64,000 nt of DNA from Streptomyces ficellus. GTDB taxonomy: Bacteria; Actinomycetota; Actinomycetes; Streptomycetales; Streptomycetaceae. Positions within the stretch are counted from its first letter, which is position 1. Each line of letters starts with the position of its first letter. The stretch covers positions 3,286,001 to 3,350,000 of the forward strand of contig NZ_CP034279.1 of NCBI RefSeq assembly GCF_009739905.1, written 5' to 3'. Shown here piece after piece: positions 37,958 to 46,998 of this stretch. The notes under the pieces were generated by a model, which saw only the letters and a list, made by a program, of their open reading frames with translations, searched no databases and was not told where the DNA came from. Position numbers and translations under genes: made by a program.

Positions 37958-39499
37958 GTGGCCGCGCCCAGCCCCAGCACTCCGCCCACGCACCCCGCAG
38001 ACCGGCCGACGCCGCCCAGCGCCCCGCGGAAGTTCCTGGCCCGGCTCCCCCTCCCCGAGCGGACGTACATCGCGGACGCGCTGCGCGCCGAGACCGTCGG
38101 CGGCGTCCTGCTCCTGCTCGCCGCCATCGCCGCGCTCGTCTGGGCGAACACCCCGATCAGCGGCAGCTACGCGGCCGTGCGCGACTTCCACATAGGACCG
38201 GCCGCGCTCGGGCTGGACCTGTCCCTCCAGCACTGGGCCGCGGACGGCCTGCTCGCCGTGTTCTTCTTCGTCGCGGGCATCGAGCTCAAGCGCGAACTGG
38301 TCGCCGGCGAACTCCGCGACCCGAAGGCCGCCGCACTCCCGGTGATCGCCGCGCTCTGCGGAATGATCGCCCCCGCGCTCGTCTACACGATCGTCAACGT
38401 CACCGGCGGCGGCTCCCTGGACGGCTGGGCGGTCCCGACCGCCACCGACATCGCCTTCGCCCTCGCCGTCCTCGCCGTCATCGGCACGTCACTGCCCTCC
38501 GCGCTGCGCGCCTTCCTCCTCACCCTGGCCGTCGTCGACGACCTCTTCGCGATCTTGATCATCGCGATCTTCTTCACCAGCGACCTGAACTTCGCGGCGC
38601 TCGGCGGCGCCTTCGCCGGCCTCGTCGTCTTCTGGGTCCTGCTGCGCAAGGGCGTGCGCGGCTGGTACGTCTACGTCCCGCTCGCCCTGGTCATCTGGGG
38701 GCTGATGTACAACAGCGGCGTCCACGCCACCATCGCCGGCGTCGCCATGGGCCTCATGCTGCGCTGCAACCGCCGCGAGGGCGAGGACCACTCCCCCGGC
38801 GAGCACATCGAACACCTGGTGCGCCCCCTGTCGGCCGGGTTCGCCGTGCCGCTGTTCGCACTCCTCTCGGCCGGCGTGTCGGTCTCCGGCGGCGCCCTGG
38901 CCGACGTCTTCACCAAGCCCGAGACCCTCGGTGTCGTGCTCGGCCTGGTGGTCGGCAAGGCCGTCGGCATCTTCGGCGGTACGTGGCTGGCGGCGCGCTT
39001 CACCAGGGCGGAACTGAACGAGGATCTGGCCTGGGCCGACCTGTTCGCCGTCGCCACGCTCGCGGGCATCGGCTTCACCGTCTCGCTCCTCATCGGCGAG
39101 CTGGCCTTCGCCGGGGACGCGGCACTGACCGACGAGGTCAAGGCGGCCGTCCTGATGGGCTCGCTCACCGCGGCCGTACTCGCCGCCGTACTGCTGAAGC
39201 TCCGGGTCCGGAAGTACCGGGCGCTGTTCGAGGAGGAAGAGCGCGACGAGGACATGGACGGCATTCCGGACGTGTACGAGCAGCACGACCCGGCCTACCA
39301 CCTGCGGATGGCGGAGATCCACGAGAAGAAGGCCGCCGAGCACCGGAAACTGGCCGAAGCGGCCGCGGCGGCGGCCGGCACCGACGCCGCGGTGGGCACG
39401 GACGGTACGGCGGGCACGGAGGGTATGGCGGGCACGGACGGTACGGCGCGTTCCGAGGCCTCCGCCGACTCCGCCGCACCGACGCGCGAGGACCGCTAG
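37958..39499 (+). CDS. nhaA: Na+/H+ antiporter NhaA with C-terminal extension
   Basis: A 513-residue, 12-span antiporter that exports Na+ against protons. The core shows FFFVAGIELKREL, PTATDIAFALAVLAV and the ion-binding Asp pair in AVVDDLFAILIIAIFF (near residue 193), then AGIGFTVSLLIGELAF. After the last span comes an unusual 100-residue cytoplasmic tail: an acidic EEEERDEDMDGIPDVYEQHD, a charged helix (LRMAEIHEKKAAEHRKLAEA) and Gly-Thr-Asp repeats. GTG 37958 has GGAGGT 8 nt upstream. The tail may sense or bind something, but no domain is recognised. Confidence 0.93.
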   Translation: MAAPSPSTPPTHPADRPTPPSAPRKFLARLPLPERTYIADALRAETVGGVLLLLAAIAALVWANTPISGSYAAVRDFHIGPAALGLDLSLQHWAADGLLAVFFFVAGIELKRELVAGELRDPKAAALPVIAALCGMIAPALVYTIVNVTGGGSLDGWAVPTATDIAFALAVLAVIGTSLPSALRAFLLTLAVVDDLFAILIIAIFFTSDLNFAALGGAFAGLVVFWVLLRKGVRGWYVYVPLALVIWGLMYNSGVHATIAGVAMGLMLRCNRREGEDHSPGEHIEHLVRPLSAGFAVPLFALLSAGVSVSGGALADVFTKPETLGVVLGLVVGKAVGIFGGTWLAARFTRAELNEDLAWADLFAVATLAGIGFTVSLLIGELAFAGDAALTDEVKAAVLMGSLTAAVLAAVLLKLRVRKYRALFEEEERDEDMDGIPDVYEQHDPAYHLRMAEIHEKKAAEHRKLAEAAAAAAGTDAAVGTDGTAGTEGMAGTDGTARSEASADSAAPTREDR

Positions 39500-39631
39500 G
39501 CCCGCCGCGACCGCCGCGACCGCTGGGTCCATGAGGCTCGGGCGGCGGAAGTGGCGGGGGCATCGCGCACGGACGGCGACCGTCCGGCATGATCTGAGGT
39601 CGGACCGTAGGAGAGAAGAGGGAGCGAGACG

Positions 39632-40126
39632 ATGAGCTACCCCGCCGACAATGGTGGACCCGCCGCCGAGCGCAGCCTCGGCCAGCTGGTCGCCACGGCG
39701 ACCGCCGAGATGTCCGCGCTGGTGCACGACGAGATCGCGCTGGCCAAGGCCGAACTGCGACAGGACGTCAAGCGCGGCGCGATGGGCGGTGCGGCGATCA
39801 GCGTCGCGGGCGTCTTCGCGCTCTTCTCGCTGCCGGTGCTGAGCTTCGCGGCGGCGTACGGCATCCACAACCTGGGGCTCGGGCTCGCCTGGTCCTTCCT
39901 GATCGTCGGCAGCGCCTACCTGGTGCTGGCGGGGCTGCTGGCGCTGCTCGCGGTGACCAAGTTCAAGAAGGTCAAGCCGCCGGAGCGGTCGATCGCGTCG
40001 GCCAAGCAGACGGCCGCCATGCTCGGCAACGCCAAGCCGCACCCGCGTGAGGCTCCCGGTCGTCCGATTCGTCCCGCCCTTCCGGTCAAGGACGAGGCCG
40101 AGGTTGTGGCACGCTCGTCTGCATGA
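39632..40126 (+). CDS. Phage-holin-superfamily (Phage_holin_3_6/DUF1469) membrane protein
   Basis: A 164-residue protein. An amphipathic N-terminus (LGQLVATATAEMSALVHDEIALAKAELRQDVK) is followed by two membrane helices (AISVAGVFALFSLPVLSFAAAYG, LAWSFLIVGSAYLVLAGLLALLAV) and a Pro-rich basic tail. The family is widespread in actinobacteria and is not evidence of a prophage. ATG 39632 follows GGAG. Its TGA overlaps the ATG of the next gene (ATGA), so the pair is translationally coupled. Confidence 0.88.
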   Translation: MSYPADNGGPAAERSLGQLVATATAEMSALVHDEIALAKAELRQDVKRGAMGGAAISVAGVFALFSLPVLSFAAAYGIHNLGLGLAWSFLIVGSAYLVLAGLLALLAVTKFKKVKPPERSIASAKQTAAMLGNAKPHPREAPGRPIRPALPVKDEAEVVARSSA

Positions 40127-41055
40127 CCGTCCCTGAGAGCAACGCCGGCAGTCCCGTACGGATCGATGGTCCCTGGACACATCGTGACGTGGCGGCCAAT
40201 GGGGCGCGCTTCCATATCGCCGAGATGGGCGACGGACCGCTGGTGTTGCTGCTGCATGGCTTCCCGCAGTTCTGGTGGACGTGGCGGCACCAGCTGCCCG
40301 CGCTCGCCGAGGCCGGGTTCCGGGCGGTCGCGATGGACCTGCGGGGCGTGGGCGGCAGCGACCGTACGCCTCGCGGCTACGACCCGGCGAACCTGGCGCT
40401 CGACATCACGGGTGTCGTCCGGTCGCTCGGCGAGCCGGACGCCGCACTGGTCGGACACGACCTGGGCGGGTACCTGGCGTGGACGGCGGCGGTCATGCGG
40501 CCGAAGCTGGTGCGCCGCCTGGCCGTCTCGTCGATGCCGCACCCGAGGCGGTGGCGCTCGGCGATGCTGTCGGACTTCTCGCAGTCGCGCGCCGGCTCGT
40601 ACGTGTGGGGCTTCCAGCGCCCCTGGCTGCCGGAGCGTCAGCTGGTCGCGGACGACGCGGCGTTGGTGGGGCGGCTGATCCACGACTGGTCGGGCCCCGG
40701 CCAGGAGCCGAGCGAGGAGGCGGTCGAGGCGTACCGGCGGGCGATGACGATCCCGTCGACGGCGCACTGCTCGATCGAGCCGTACCGGTGGATGGTGCGA
40801 TCGCTGGCCCGCCCGGACGGCATTCAGTTCAACCGCCGCATGAAGCGCCCGGTGCGGGTGCCGACGCTGCACCTGCACGGCTCGCTGGACCCCGCGATGC
40901 GGACGCGCAGCGCGGCGGGCTCGGGCGAGTACGTCGAAGCCCCGTACCGTTGGCGGCTGTTCGACGGGCTCGGGCACTTCCCCCACGAGGAGGACCCGGT
41001 GGCGTTCTCCACCGAACTCATCAACTGGCTCAAGGACCCCGAGCCTGACCGCTGA
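40123..41055 (+). CDS. Alpha/beta hydrolase, epoxide-hydrolase-like
   Basis: A 310-residue cytosolic hydrolase. HGFPQFWWTWRHQLPAL is the oxyanion HGxP motif. The nucleophile elbow is VGHDLGGYLAW with Asp, near residue 112, as in epoxide hydrolases and haloalkane dehalogenases rather than Ser esterases. The catalytic His is in FDGLGHFPHEED near 285. The HGxP plus Asp pattern favours epoxide hydrolase. The natural substrate is unknown. It is coupled to the holin-like gene by an ATGA overlap. Confidence 0.88.
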   Translation: MTVPESNAGSPVRIDGPWTHRDVAANGARFHIAEMGDGPLVLLLHGFPQFWWTWRHQLPALAEAGFRAVAMDLRGVGGSDRTPRGYDPANLALDITGVVRSLGEPDAALVGHDLGGYLAWTAAVMRPKLVRRLAVSSMPHPRRWRSAMLSDFSQSRAGSYVWGFQRPWLPERQLVADDAALVGRLIHDWSGPGQEPSEEAVEAYRRAMTIPSTAHCSIEPYRWMVRSLARPDGIQFNRRMKRPVRVPTLHLHGSLDPAMRTRSAAGSGEYVEAPYRWRLFDGLGHFPHEEDPVAFSTELINWLKDPEPDR

Positions 41056-41432
41056 GCAACATCGGCGCACCGTGTGGGGCGACCACACGTTAGTCCGACG
41101 AACGCATGGTGCGACGAACAGCCAATTGCCCGGCGCATACGCCAATTGGCCGCCCCGGGGGCGGTTACCGACCTTGAGCCCCGGGCAGACGTCGGGGTAT
41201 GGGCTGGACGCACGACTACGCTGACTCAGCACGGAACCGCCGCTCGGCCTCTGCGCCGATCCCTCCGAGGAGCGGCCCTCCGGCCGTACCGGGGCAGGAC
41301 CCCCGACTCGGGATTTCCCTCATCCTCCGCCGCCGGGCCCGCTGGGTCTCGGCGCGCCTCCGCCACACGCGCGACTAGACGGCGCGCCGTCCCCGCCGGT
41401 GCTGTCCGGCGGGGCGGTCGTCGGCTGACCGG
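41056..41432. other. Convergent intergenic region
   Basis: 377 bp without a gene between convergent coding regions. It includes two copies of CCAATTG about 20 bp apart (near 41120-41150) and ends in the hairpin at 41391. Confidence 0.5.
41391..41414 (-). terminator. marP terminator hairpin
   Basis: A 9-bp G+C stem CCCCGCCGG/CCGGCGGGG with a 6-nt loop, 19 bp past the protease stop in its transcription direction. Confidence 0.6.
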
Positions 41433-42638
41433 TCAGAGGGCGCAGCCCTGGCTGTCGACCTGCTGGTTGGCGGTCCGGCCCAGCTCGATGTCCTGGCGGA
41501 TCTCGTCCGCCGTCAGGGCGTAGCCGGTGTTCGGGTCGTCCAGGGACCTCGCGAAGATCACCCCGTACACCCTGCCGTCCGCCGTGAGCAGCGGGCCGCC
41601 GGAGTTGCCCTGGCGGACCGTCGCGTACAGCGAGTACACGTCTCGGCGTACTTCACCGCGGTGGTAGATGTCCGGGCCGTCGGCGTTGATCCGGCCACGC
41701 ACGCGCGCGGAGCGGACGTCGTACGCGCCGTTCTCCGGGAAGCCCGCGACGATCGCGCTGTCGCCGCTGCGCGCGTCCGCCTCGGTGAACCGGAGCGGCT
41801 TGGCCTTCAGGTCCGGCACGTCCAGGACGGCGATGTCGCGCTGCCAGTCGTAGAGGACGACCTTCGCGTCGTACTTCCGGCCCTCGCCCCCTATCTGGAC
41901 GGTCGGCTCGTCGACGCCGCCGACGACGTGGGCGTTGGTCATGACGCGGCGCTCGGCGAAGACGAAGCCGGTGCCTTCGAGGACCTTGCCGCAGCTCGGC
42001 GCCGTACCGACGACCTTGACGATGGAGCTCTTGGCGCGGGCGGCGACCGGGCTGCCCGCGAGCGCGGGATCCGGGGCGCGGACCTCGGTGATCGGCTCAT
42101 TGGCGAAGGGGCTGAAGACCTGCGGGAAACCGTTCTGCGCCAGTACGGAGGAGAAGTCCGCGAACCAGGTGGAGGCCTGCGCCGGCATCACCCGTGACAC
42201 GCCGAGCAGCACCTTGGAGTTGCGGACCTCCTTGCCGAGCGTGGGCAGGGACGTACCGGCCAGGGCCGAGCCGATCAGCCAGGCGACCAGCAGCATGGCC
42301 ACCACGTTGACCAGCGCGCCGCCGGTGGCGTCCAGCGCGCGGGCCGGTGACCAGGTGATGTGGCGGCGCAGCTTGTTGCCGAGGTGCGTGGTGAACGCCT
42401 GGCCGACCGAGGCGCAGACGATCACGATGACGACGGCGACGATCGCGGCCGTCGTCGACACCTTGGCGTCGTCCGTCATCGGGCCCCACACGAGCGGGAG
42501 GAGGTAGACCGCGATCAGGCCGCCGCCGAGGAAGCCGATCACCGACAGGATGCCGACGACGAACCCTTGGCGGTACCCGACGATCGCGAACCACACGGCG
42601 GCGACCAGCAGCAGAATGTCCAGCACGTTCACCGTCAT
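41433..42638 (-). CDS. MarP family membrane serine protease (CvpA + trypsin-like)
   Basis: A 401-residue protein. Four N-terminal membrane helices form a CvpA-type domain (residues 1-160). The periplasm-equivalent trypsin-like domain has catalytic His in TNAHVVGG (near 234), Asp in RDIAVLDV (near 267) and Ser in RQGNSGGPL (near 345). A Cys pair (PSCGK and QGCAL) may form the redox-linked disulfide described for mycobacterial MarP, which is needed for acid and oxidative stress survival. ATG 42638 has GAGG close upstream. It lies 82 bp downstream of the Nudix gene and may be in an operon with it. Confidence 0.92.
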   Translation of the reverse strand: MTVNVLDILLLVAAVWFAIVGYRQGFVVGILSVIGFLGGGLIAVYLLPLVWGPMTDDAKVSTTAAIVAVVIVIVCASVGQAFTTHLGNKLRRHITWSPARALDATGGALVNVVAMLLVAWLIGSALAGTSLPTLGKEVRNSKVLLGVSRVMPAQASTWFADFSSVLAQNGFPQVFSPFANEPITEVRAPDPALAGSPVAARAKSSIVKVVGTAPSCGKVLEGTGFVFAERRVMTNAHVVGGVDEPTVQIGGEGRKYDAKVVLYDWQRDIAVLDVPDLKAKPLRFTEADARSGDSAIVAGFPENGAYDVRSARVRGRINADGPDIYHRGEVRRDVYSLYATVRQGNSGGPLLTADGRVYGVIFARSLDDPNTGYALTADEIRQDIELGRTANQQVDSQGCAL

Positions 42639-42720
42639 TAGCCTCGCAGATTCGTCTCCGGTCACCCCACAGTCGCCCCGTACGGCCGGTCGGGGCCGCA
42701 GGAGCACATGCGTCAGCCTG

Positions 42721-43809
42721 TCATGAGCGCCAGTCGAGCGGGACCTGCTTCCCGCGGTCCCAGGGTCGCTCCCAGCCTGCGAAGTGGAGGATCCGGTCGA
42801 TCACACCCGCGGTGAAACCCCAGACCAGGGCCGATTCGACCAGAAATGCCGGGCCGCGGTGGCCGCTGGGGTGGACGGTCGTGGCGCGCTTGGCCGGATC
42901 CGTGAGATCCGCCACGGGCACCGTGAAGACGCGGGCGGTCTCCGCGGGGTCGACGGCGCGGAACGGGCTCGGGGTGCGCCACCAGCCGAGGACGGGCGTG
43001 ACGACGAAACGGCTGACGGGGATGTAGAGCCGCGGCAGCACGCCGAAGATCTGTACGCCCGCGGGATCCAGCCCCGTCTCCTCCTCCGCCTCGCGCAGCG
43101 CCGCGCGCAACGGTCCGTCGGCCTCCGGGTCGCCGTCCTCCGGGTCGAGGGCGCCGCCGGGGAACGACAGCTGCCCGGCGTGCGACCGCAGGCTGCCGGC
43201 CCGCTCCATCAGCAGCAGCTCGGGCCCGCGCTCGCCCTCCCCGAAGAGGATCAGCACGGCGGACTGGCGGCCACCCCGCTCGGGCGGCAGGAAGCGGCTG
43301 AGCTGCTCGGGCGCGACCGTGCGCCCCGCCCGCGCCACCGGCTCCAGCCACTCGGGCAACCCCTCCTCGCTCACCGCCACGGGCATGAGGGTGGTGGTGG
43401 GGTGCGCCGAGTGGGGCGTGGGCCGGGGCCCGGGCTGTGGAGCCGGCGGGGGCGCGGGAGCGTCGTGCAGCGGGGTGGTGTGCTGCGCGGCGGTGCGGTG
43501 CGCGGCGGGAGCCGTGGGGCGCGGAGTCGGGTTCGGGTCGGACGCACCCGGGCGCGACGGGTTCCCGCCGGCCGTGCCCGGCCCGGCGGTGCCGGGTGTT
43601 GCCGGGGCGCGACGGTGGGCGCGAGGGGCGGTCGGTTCGATGCCCGTCGGTGCGTTCGATCCGGTCGGTGGGGTCAATCCGGTCGGTGGGGTCAATCCGG
43701 CCGGTGGGGTCAATCCGGTCGGAGCGGTGGGCGCGGTCGGCGCAGGGTCGGCCGACCGCACCCGGCGGTTCGTCCCGCGATGGTGCGGGTGTTCTTCAGC
43801 GCGCGTCAT
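42721..43809 (-). CDS. Nudix hydrolase, CoA-pyrophosphatase (NudL-like)
   Basis: A 362-residue protein from ATG 43809 (GGGGG upstream). Residues 1-140 are Pro/Thr/Ala-rich low complexity containing 18-bp in-frame repeats (LTPPTG). The catalytic part begins about residue 142 (MPVAVSEEGLPEWLEP). LLMERAGSLRSHAGQLSFPGG matches the CoA-pyrophosphatase signature, and the Nudix box runs from GALDPEDGD to ALREAEEETGL. It likely cleaves CoA or related dinucleotides. A start at ATG 43386 would remove the disordered part, but it has no ribosome site. Confidence 0.88.
   Translation of the reverse strand: MTRAEEHPHHRGTNRRVRSADPAPTAPTAPTGLTPPAGLTPPTGLTPPTGSNAPTGIEPTAPRAHRRAPATPGTAGPGTAGGNPSRPGASDPNPTPRPTAPAAHRTAAQHTTPLHDAPAPPPAPQPGPRPTPHSAHPTTTLMPVAVSEEGLPEWLEPVARAGRTVAPEQLSRFLPPERGGRQSAVLILFGEGERGPELLLMERAGSLRSHAGQLSFPGGALDPEDGDPEADGPLRAALREAEEETGLDPAGVQIFGVLPRLYIPVSRFVVTPVLGWWRTPSPFRAVDPAETARVFTVPVADLTDPAKRATTVHPSGHRGPAFLVESALVWGFTAGVIDRILHFAGWERPWDRGKQVPLDWRS
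43663..43722. repeat. 18-bp in-frame tandem repeat
   Basis: GGTCGGTGGGGTCAATCC occurs three times (43663-43680, 43681-43698, 43699-43716; the last has one change) plus a partial copy. It encodes LTPPTG on the minus strand in the Nudix N-terminal tail. Confidence 0.9.
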
Positions 43810-43858
43810 AGGCACCCCCGACGTCACAACGCGTTCCGGCCACCGGTTCGTTCCACCG

Positions 43859-44866
43859 TCACTCGTCGCCGGTGCCCAGAGGCGCCGCCGGGCGGCCCGG
43901 GTAGTCCGGGGGCGGGGCCAGCCGCTGGCCCGGGTAGCCGCCCATCTCGTACTTGAGGAGCTTCTTCGCCTTCTCCGGGTCCGTCTCGCCCTCCCCGTAC
44001 GCCGGGCACAGCGGCGCGATCGGGCAGGCGCCGCACGCCGGCTTGCGCGAGTGGCAGATGCGCCGGCCGTGGAACACCACCCGGTGCGAGAGCATCGTCC
44101 ACTCCGACTTGGGGAAGATCGCGCAGATCTCCGCCTCGACCTTCTCCGGGTCCTCCTGCTCGGTCCACTTCCACCGCCGGACCAGCCGACCGAAGTGCGT
44201 GTCCACGGTGATGCCCGGTACGCCGAAGGCGTTCCCCAGCACCACGTTCGCCGTCTTGCGGCCCACGCCCGGCAGACTCACCAGGTCCTCCAGGCGCCCG
44301 GGGACCTGGCCGTCGAACCGGTCACGGAGGGCCGCGGACAGGCCCATCAGCGACTTCGCCTTGGCACGGAAGAACCCCGTCGGCCGGATGATCTCCTCCA
44401 GCTCCTCCGGCACCGCCGCCGCCATGTCCTCCGGCGTCGGGTACTTGGCGAACAGCGCGGGGGTCGTCTGGTTGACCCGCAGGTCGGTCGTTTGGGCCGA
44501 GAGGACGGTCGCGACCAGCAGCTCGAAGGAATTGCGGAAGTCGAGCTCGGGATGGGCGTACGGATAGACCTCGGCCAGCTCGCGGTTGATCTTGCGGGCG
44601 CGGCGCACCATGCCCAGGTGCGACTCCGGCTTCGCTTTCACCGGACGGGCCGGCTTCGCCGCCTCGGCCGCCCTTTTGGCGGTCTTGGCCGGCGCCGCCG
44701 TTTCGGCCGACGCTGCCGTCTTGGCCGTCTTGGCCGTCTTGGCCGTCTTAGCCGATTTCGCGGCCTTGGCCACCTTGGCCACCTTCGCCGGTTTGTCCGC
44801 TTTTGCGGCTTTCTTTGACGTGGGCGACACCTGTTCGCCCACAGCGGAATTCTGTTCCCCTGACAC
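43859..44866 (-). CDS. nth: Endonuclease III (DNA glycosylase/AP lyase)
   Basis: A 335-residue base-excision repair enzyme for oxidised pyrimidines. The helix-hairpin-helix [14 protein letters not shown] carries the catalytic Lys, and [12 protein letters not shown] the catalytic Asp. The 4Fe-4S cluster ligands are [17 protein letters not shown] (C-x6-C-x2-C-x5-C). An N-terminal tail of about 85 residues is Lys/Ala/Thr-rich ([13 protein letters not shown]), resembling histone-like DNA-binding tails. GTG 44866 is preferred because GAGGGGG lies 8 nt upstream; GTG 44911 is an alternative. It is divergent from crp. Confidence 0.95.
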   Translation of the reverse strand: MSGEQNSAVGEQVSPTSKKAAKADKPAKVAKVAKAAKSAKTAKTAKTAKTAASAETAAPAKTAKRAAEAAKPARPVKAKPESHLGMVRRARKINRELAEVYPYAHPELDFRNSFELLVATVLSAQTTDLRVNQTTPALFAKYPTPEDMAAAVPEELEEIIRPTGFFRAKAKSLMGLSAALRDRFDGQVPGRLEDLVSLPGVGRKTANVVLGNAFGVPGITVDTHFGRLVRRWKWTEQEDPEKVEAEICAIFPKSEWTMLSHRVVFHGRRICHSRKPACGACPIAPLCPAYGEGETDPEKAKKLLKYEMGGYPGQRLAPPPDYPGRPAAPLGTGDE

Positions 44867-45016
44867 TCTTCCGGCCCCCTCTGCCTGCGCTCTCACCGGC
44901 GAATTGGACACCCGGCCAGCCTAAGCGCCACCGCCGACATCCGCCCCGGCCATCAACGATCACGACCCAATCGGGGCCCTGCCGTACGGACACGCGTACC
45001 AGTGCGTCAAACTTGT

Positions 45017-45032
45017 TGTGATTGATCGCACT
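45017..45032. promoter_or_regulatory. CRP-site-like sequence upstream of crp
   Basis: TGTGATTGATCGCACT has the TGTGA-N6-TCACA form with two changes. It lies 63 bp upstream of the crp GTG and between crp and the divergent nth gene. Autoregulation by Crp is inference. Confidence 0.55.
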
Positions 45033-45094
45033 GTTTTACCGTCCGGCATCATGGGACCCAACGTCCCTGAGCAGGTCGACATAGGAGAGAACTC

Positions 45095-45769
45095 GTGGAC
45101 GACGTTCTGCGGCGCGCCCCGCTCTTCGCGGCGCTCGATGACGAGCAGGCCGCGGAGCTCCGCGCCTCGATGAGTGAAGCGACGCTCGCCCGTGGCGACG
45201 CGCTCTTCCACGAGGGCGACCCGGGCGACCGGCTCTACGTGGTCACCGAGGGCAAGGTGAAGCTCCACCGCACCTCCCCCGACGGCCGCGAGAACATGCT
45301 CGCCGTCCTCGGCCCCGGCGAGCTGATCGGAGAGCTGTCCCTCTTCGACCCCGGGCCGCGCACCGCCACCGCGACCGCCCTGACCGAGGTCAAGCTGCTG
45401 GGCCTGGGCCACGGCGACCTCCAGCCCTGGCTGAACGCCCGCCCCGAGGTCGCCACGGCCCTGCTGCGCGCGGTCGCCCGCCGCCTGCGCAAGACCAACG
45501 ACCAGATGTCCGACCTGGTCTTCTCCGACGTGCCGGGCCGCGTCGCCCGCGCGCTCCTCGACCTGTCGCGCCGCTTCGGCGTCCAGTCGGAGGAAGGCAT
45601 CCACGTGGTGCACGACCTCACCCAGGAGGAGCTGGCCCAGCTCGTCGGGGCCTCCCGCGAGACGGTCAACAAGGCCCTGGCCGACTTCGCCGGCCGCGGC
45701 TGGCTGCGCCTGGAGGCGCGCGCGGTGATCCTGCTGGACGTCGAGCGCCTCGCCAAGCGCTCGCGCTAG
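45095..45769 (+). CDS. crp: cAMP-receptor-protein family regulator Crp
   Basis: A 224-residue CRP/FNR regulator, nearly identical by eye to Streptomyces Crp, which controls spore germination, growth and antibiotic precursor supply. The cyclic-nucleotide domain has GELIGELSLFDPGPRTATATA; the C-terminal HTH is DLTQEELAQLVGASRETVNK. GTG 45095 follows AGGAG. The stop TAG at 45767-45769 is part of a CTAG that is also the left target duplication of a MITE, so the insertion left the reading frame intact. The true terminator lies beyond the MITE. Confidence 0.96.
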   Translation: MDDVLRRAPLFAALDDEQAAELRASMSEATLARGDALFHEGDPGDRLYVVTEGKVKLHRTSPDGRENMLAVLGPGELIGELSLFDPGPRTATATALTEVKLLGLGHGDLQPWLNARPEVATALLRAVARRLRKTNDQMSDLVFSDVPGRVARALLDLSRRFGVQSEEGIHVVHDLTQEELAQLVGASRETVNKALADFAGRGWLRLEARAVILLDVERLAKRSR

Positions 45770-45939
45770 GGCGTGTTTCGAAAGTAGCGTCGTCCGCCCG
45801 GAGGGCGGGGCCGGGGGCGTCTGGTGCGTGCGATCGCAAGGCGGAGGTCGGAGAGCGCAGCGGGCTGCGCCGACGGCCGACAACGCCGCGAGGGTGCGTG
45901 CCAGGCGTTCCCGGCCAGACGGGACTTTCGAAACACGCC
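45770..45939. mobile_element. MITE with 16-bp perfect inverted repeats and CTAG target duplication
   Basis: A 170-bp element bounded by GGCGTGTTTCGAAAGT (45770-45785) and its exact complement (45924-45939), each flanked by CTAG (45766-45769 and 45940-45943). With the CTAG, the inverted repeats are 20 bp perfect. There is no coding capacity. CTAG duplication is typical of the IS5 group, so mobilisation in trans by such a transposase is likely. I recall near-identical elements being common in Streptomyces genomes. It inserted precisely at the crp stop codon. Confidence 0.9.
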
Positions 45940-45979
45940 CTAGTACGCCCGCGAGCGGGTACGCCGCGACCTGTACGTG

Positions 45980-46014
45980 ACAGGGCCGCCCCGGGAGCAC
46001 CGGGGCGGCCCTGT
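45980..46014 (+). terminator. crp terminator
   Basis: A perfect 15-bp stem ACAGGGCCGCCCCGG/CCGGGGCGGCCCTGT with a 5-nt GAGCA loop. It is probably the original crp terminator, now displaced about 210 bp from the stop by the MITE. Confidence 0.85.
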
Positions 46015-46117
46015 CGCGCATTCGACCGATTCGGCTGGCCCCGGCCCTGTCGCGCATCGACCGGTTCGGGCCGGCCGCACGCCCTGTCGCGCATTCGACC
46101 GGTTCGGTCCGGCCTGG
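46009..46117. repeat. 36/37-bp tandem repeat, three copies
   Basis: Units begin CCCTGTCGCGCATTCGACCG at 46009, 46045 and 46082, with small differences. They lie between the crp terminator and the convergent MBL gene; the first overlaps the terminator stem. Confidence 0.85.
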
Positions 46118-46167
46118 GTCTGAATTGAGCCCGGTCTGGATCGCGTCCGGCTCGGAACGTGACCGTC

Positions 46168-46998
46168 TCAGATCAGGCCGTGCTCCGTCAGGTACTCCAG
46201 CTGTGCCCGTACCGACAGCTCGGCCGCCGGCCACAGGGACCGGTCGACGTCGGCATACACGTGCGCGACGACGTCCGGCGCCGTGCGGTGACCGTTCTCG
46301 ACGGCCGTCTCCACCTGGGCGAGCCGGGTCGCACGGTGGGCCAGGTAGTACTCGACCGCCCCCTGGGCGTCCTCCAGGACCGGGCCGTGACCCGGCAGCA
46401 CGGTGTGGACGCCGTCGTCGACGGCCAGCGAGCGCAGCCGCCGCAGCGAGTCCAGGTAGTCGCCGAGCCGCCCGTCGGGGTGCGCCACCATCGTCGTACC
46501 GCGGCCCAGGATCGTGTCGCCGGTCAGCACCGCCCGGTCGGCCGGCAGGTGGAAGCTGAGCGAGTCGGCGGTGTGGCCGGGCGTCGGCACCACGCGCAGC
46601 TCCAGCCCGCCGACGTCGACCACCCTGCCGGCCGTCAGGCCCTCGTCACCGAGCCGCAGCGCCGGGTCCAGGGCGCGTACGGGGCTGCCCGTCAGCTCCG
46701 CGAAGCGCCCCGCGCCCTCGGCGTGGTCCGGGTGCCCGTGCGTGAGGAGCGTCAGCGCGACGCGCTTGCCGAGACGTTCGGCGGTGTCCACCACGTGCCG
46801 CAGGTGGCCCTCGTCCAGCGGGCCGGGGTCGACCACGACGGCGAGCGGCGAGTCCGGCTCGGAGAGGATCCAGGTGTTCGTGCCGTCGAGCGTCATCGCG
46901 GACGGGTTCGGCGCGAGGACGTTGACGGCCCGTTCGGTCGCGGGGCCGGAGACCACGGCTCCGCGCGGCTGTCCCGGGAGGGCGGCGGCGTCGGTCAT
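46168..46998 (-). CDS. MBL-fold metallo-hydrolase (LACTB2-like)
   Basis: A 276-residue metallo-beta-lactamase fold protein. Metal ligands: THGHPDH, PTPGHTADS, VLTGDTILG and the terminal His of LPGHGPV. A C-terminal winged-helix-like region (YLAHRATRLAQVETAV) resembles LACTB2/RNase-type hydrolases, so a thioesterase or RNase role is possible; the substrate is not determinable. ATG 46998 overlaps the stop of the Nudix gene (ATGA), so the two are coupled. Confidence 0.9.
   Translation of the reverse strand: MTDAAALPGQPRGAVVSGPATERAVNVLAPNPSAMTLDGTNTWILSEPDSPLAVVVDPGPLDEGHLRHVVDTAERLGKRVALTLLTHGHPDHAEGAGRFAELTGSPVRALDPALRLGDEGLTAGRVVDVGGLELRVVPTPGHTADSLSFHLPADRAVLTGDTILGRGTTMVAHPDGRLGDYLDSLRRLRSLAVDDGVHTVLPGHGPVLEDAQGAVEYYLAHRATRLAQVETAVENGHRTAPDVVAHVYADVDRSLWPAAELSVRAQLEYLTEHGLI

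Noticed and set aside
39632..40126. Prophage holin
   Set aside because: Phage_holin_3_6 members are common chromosomal actinobacterial membrane proteins; no lysin or other phage gene is near.
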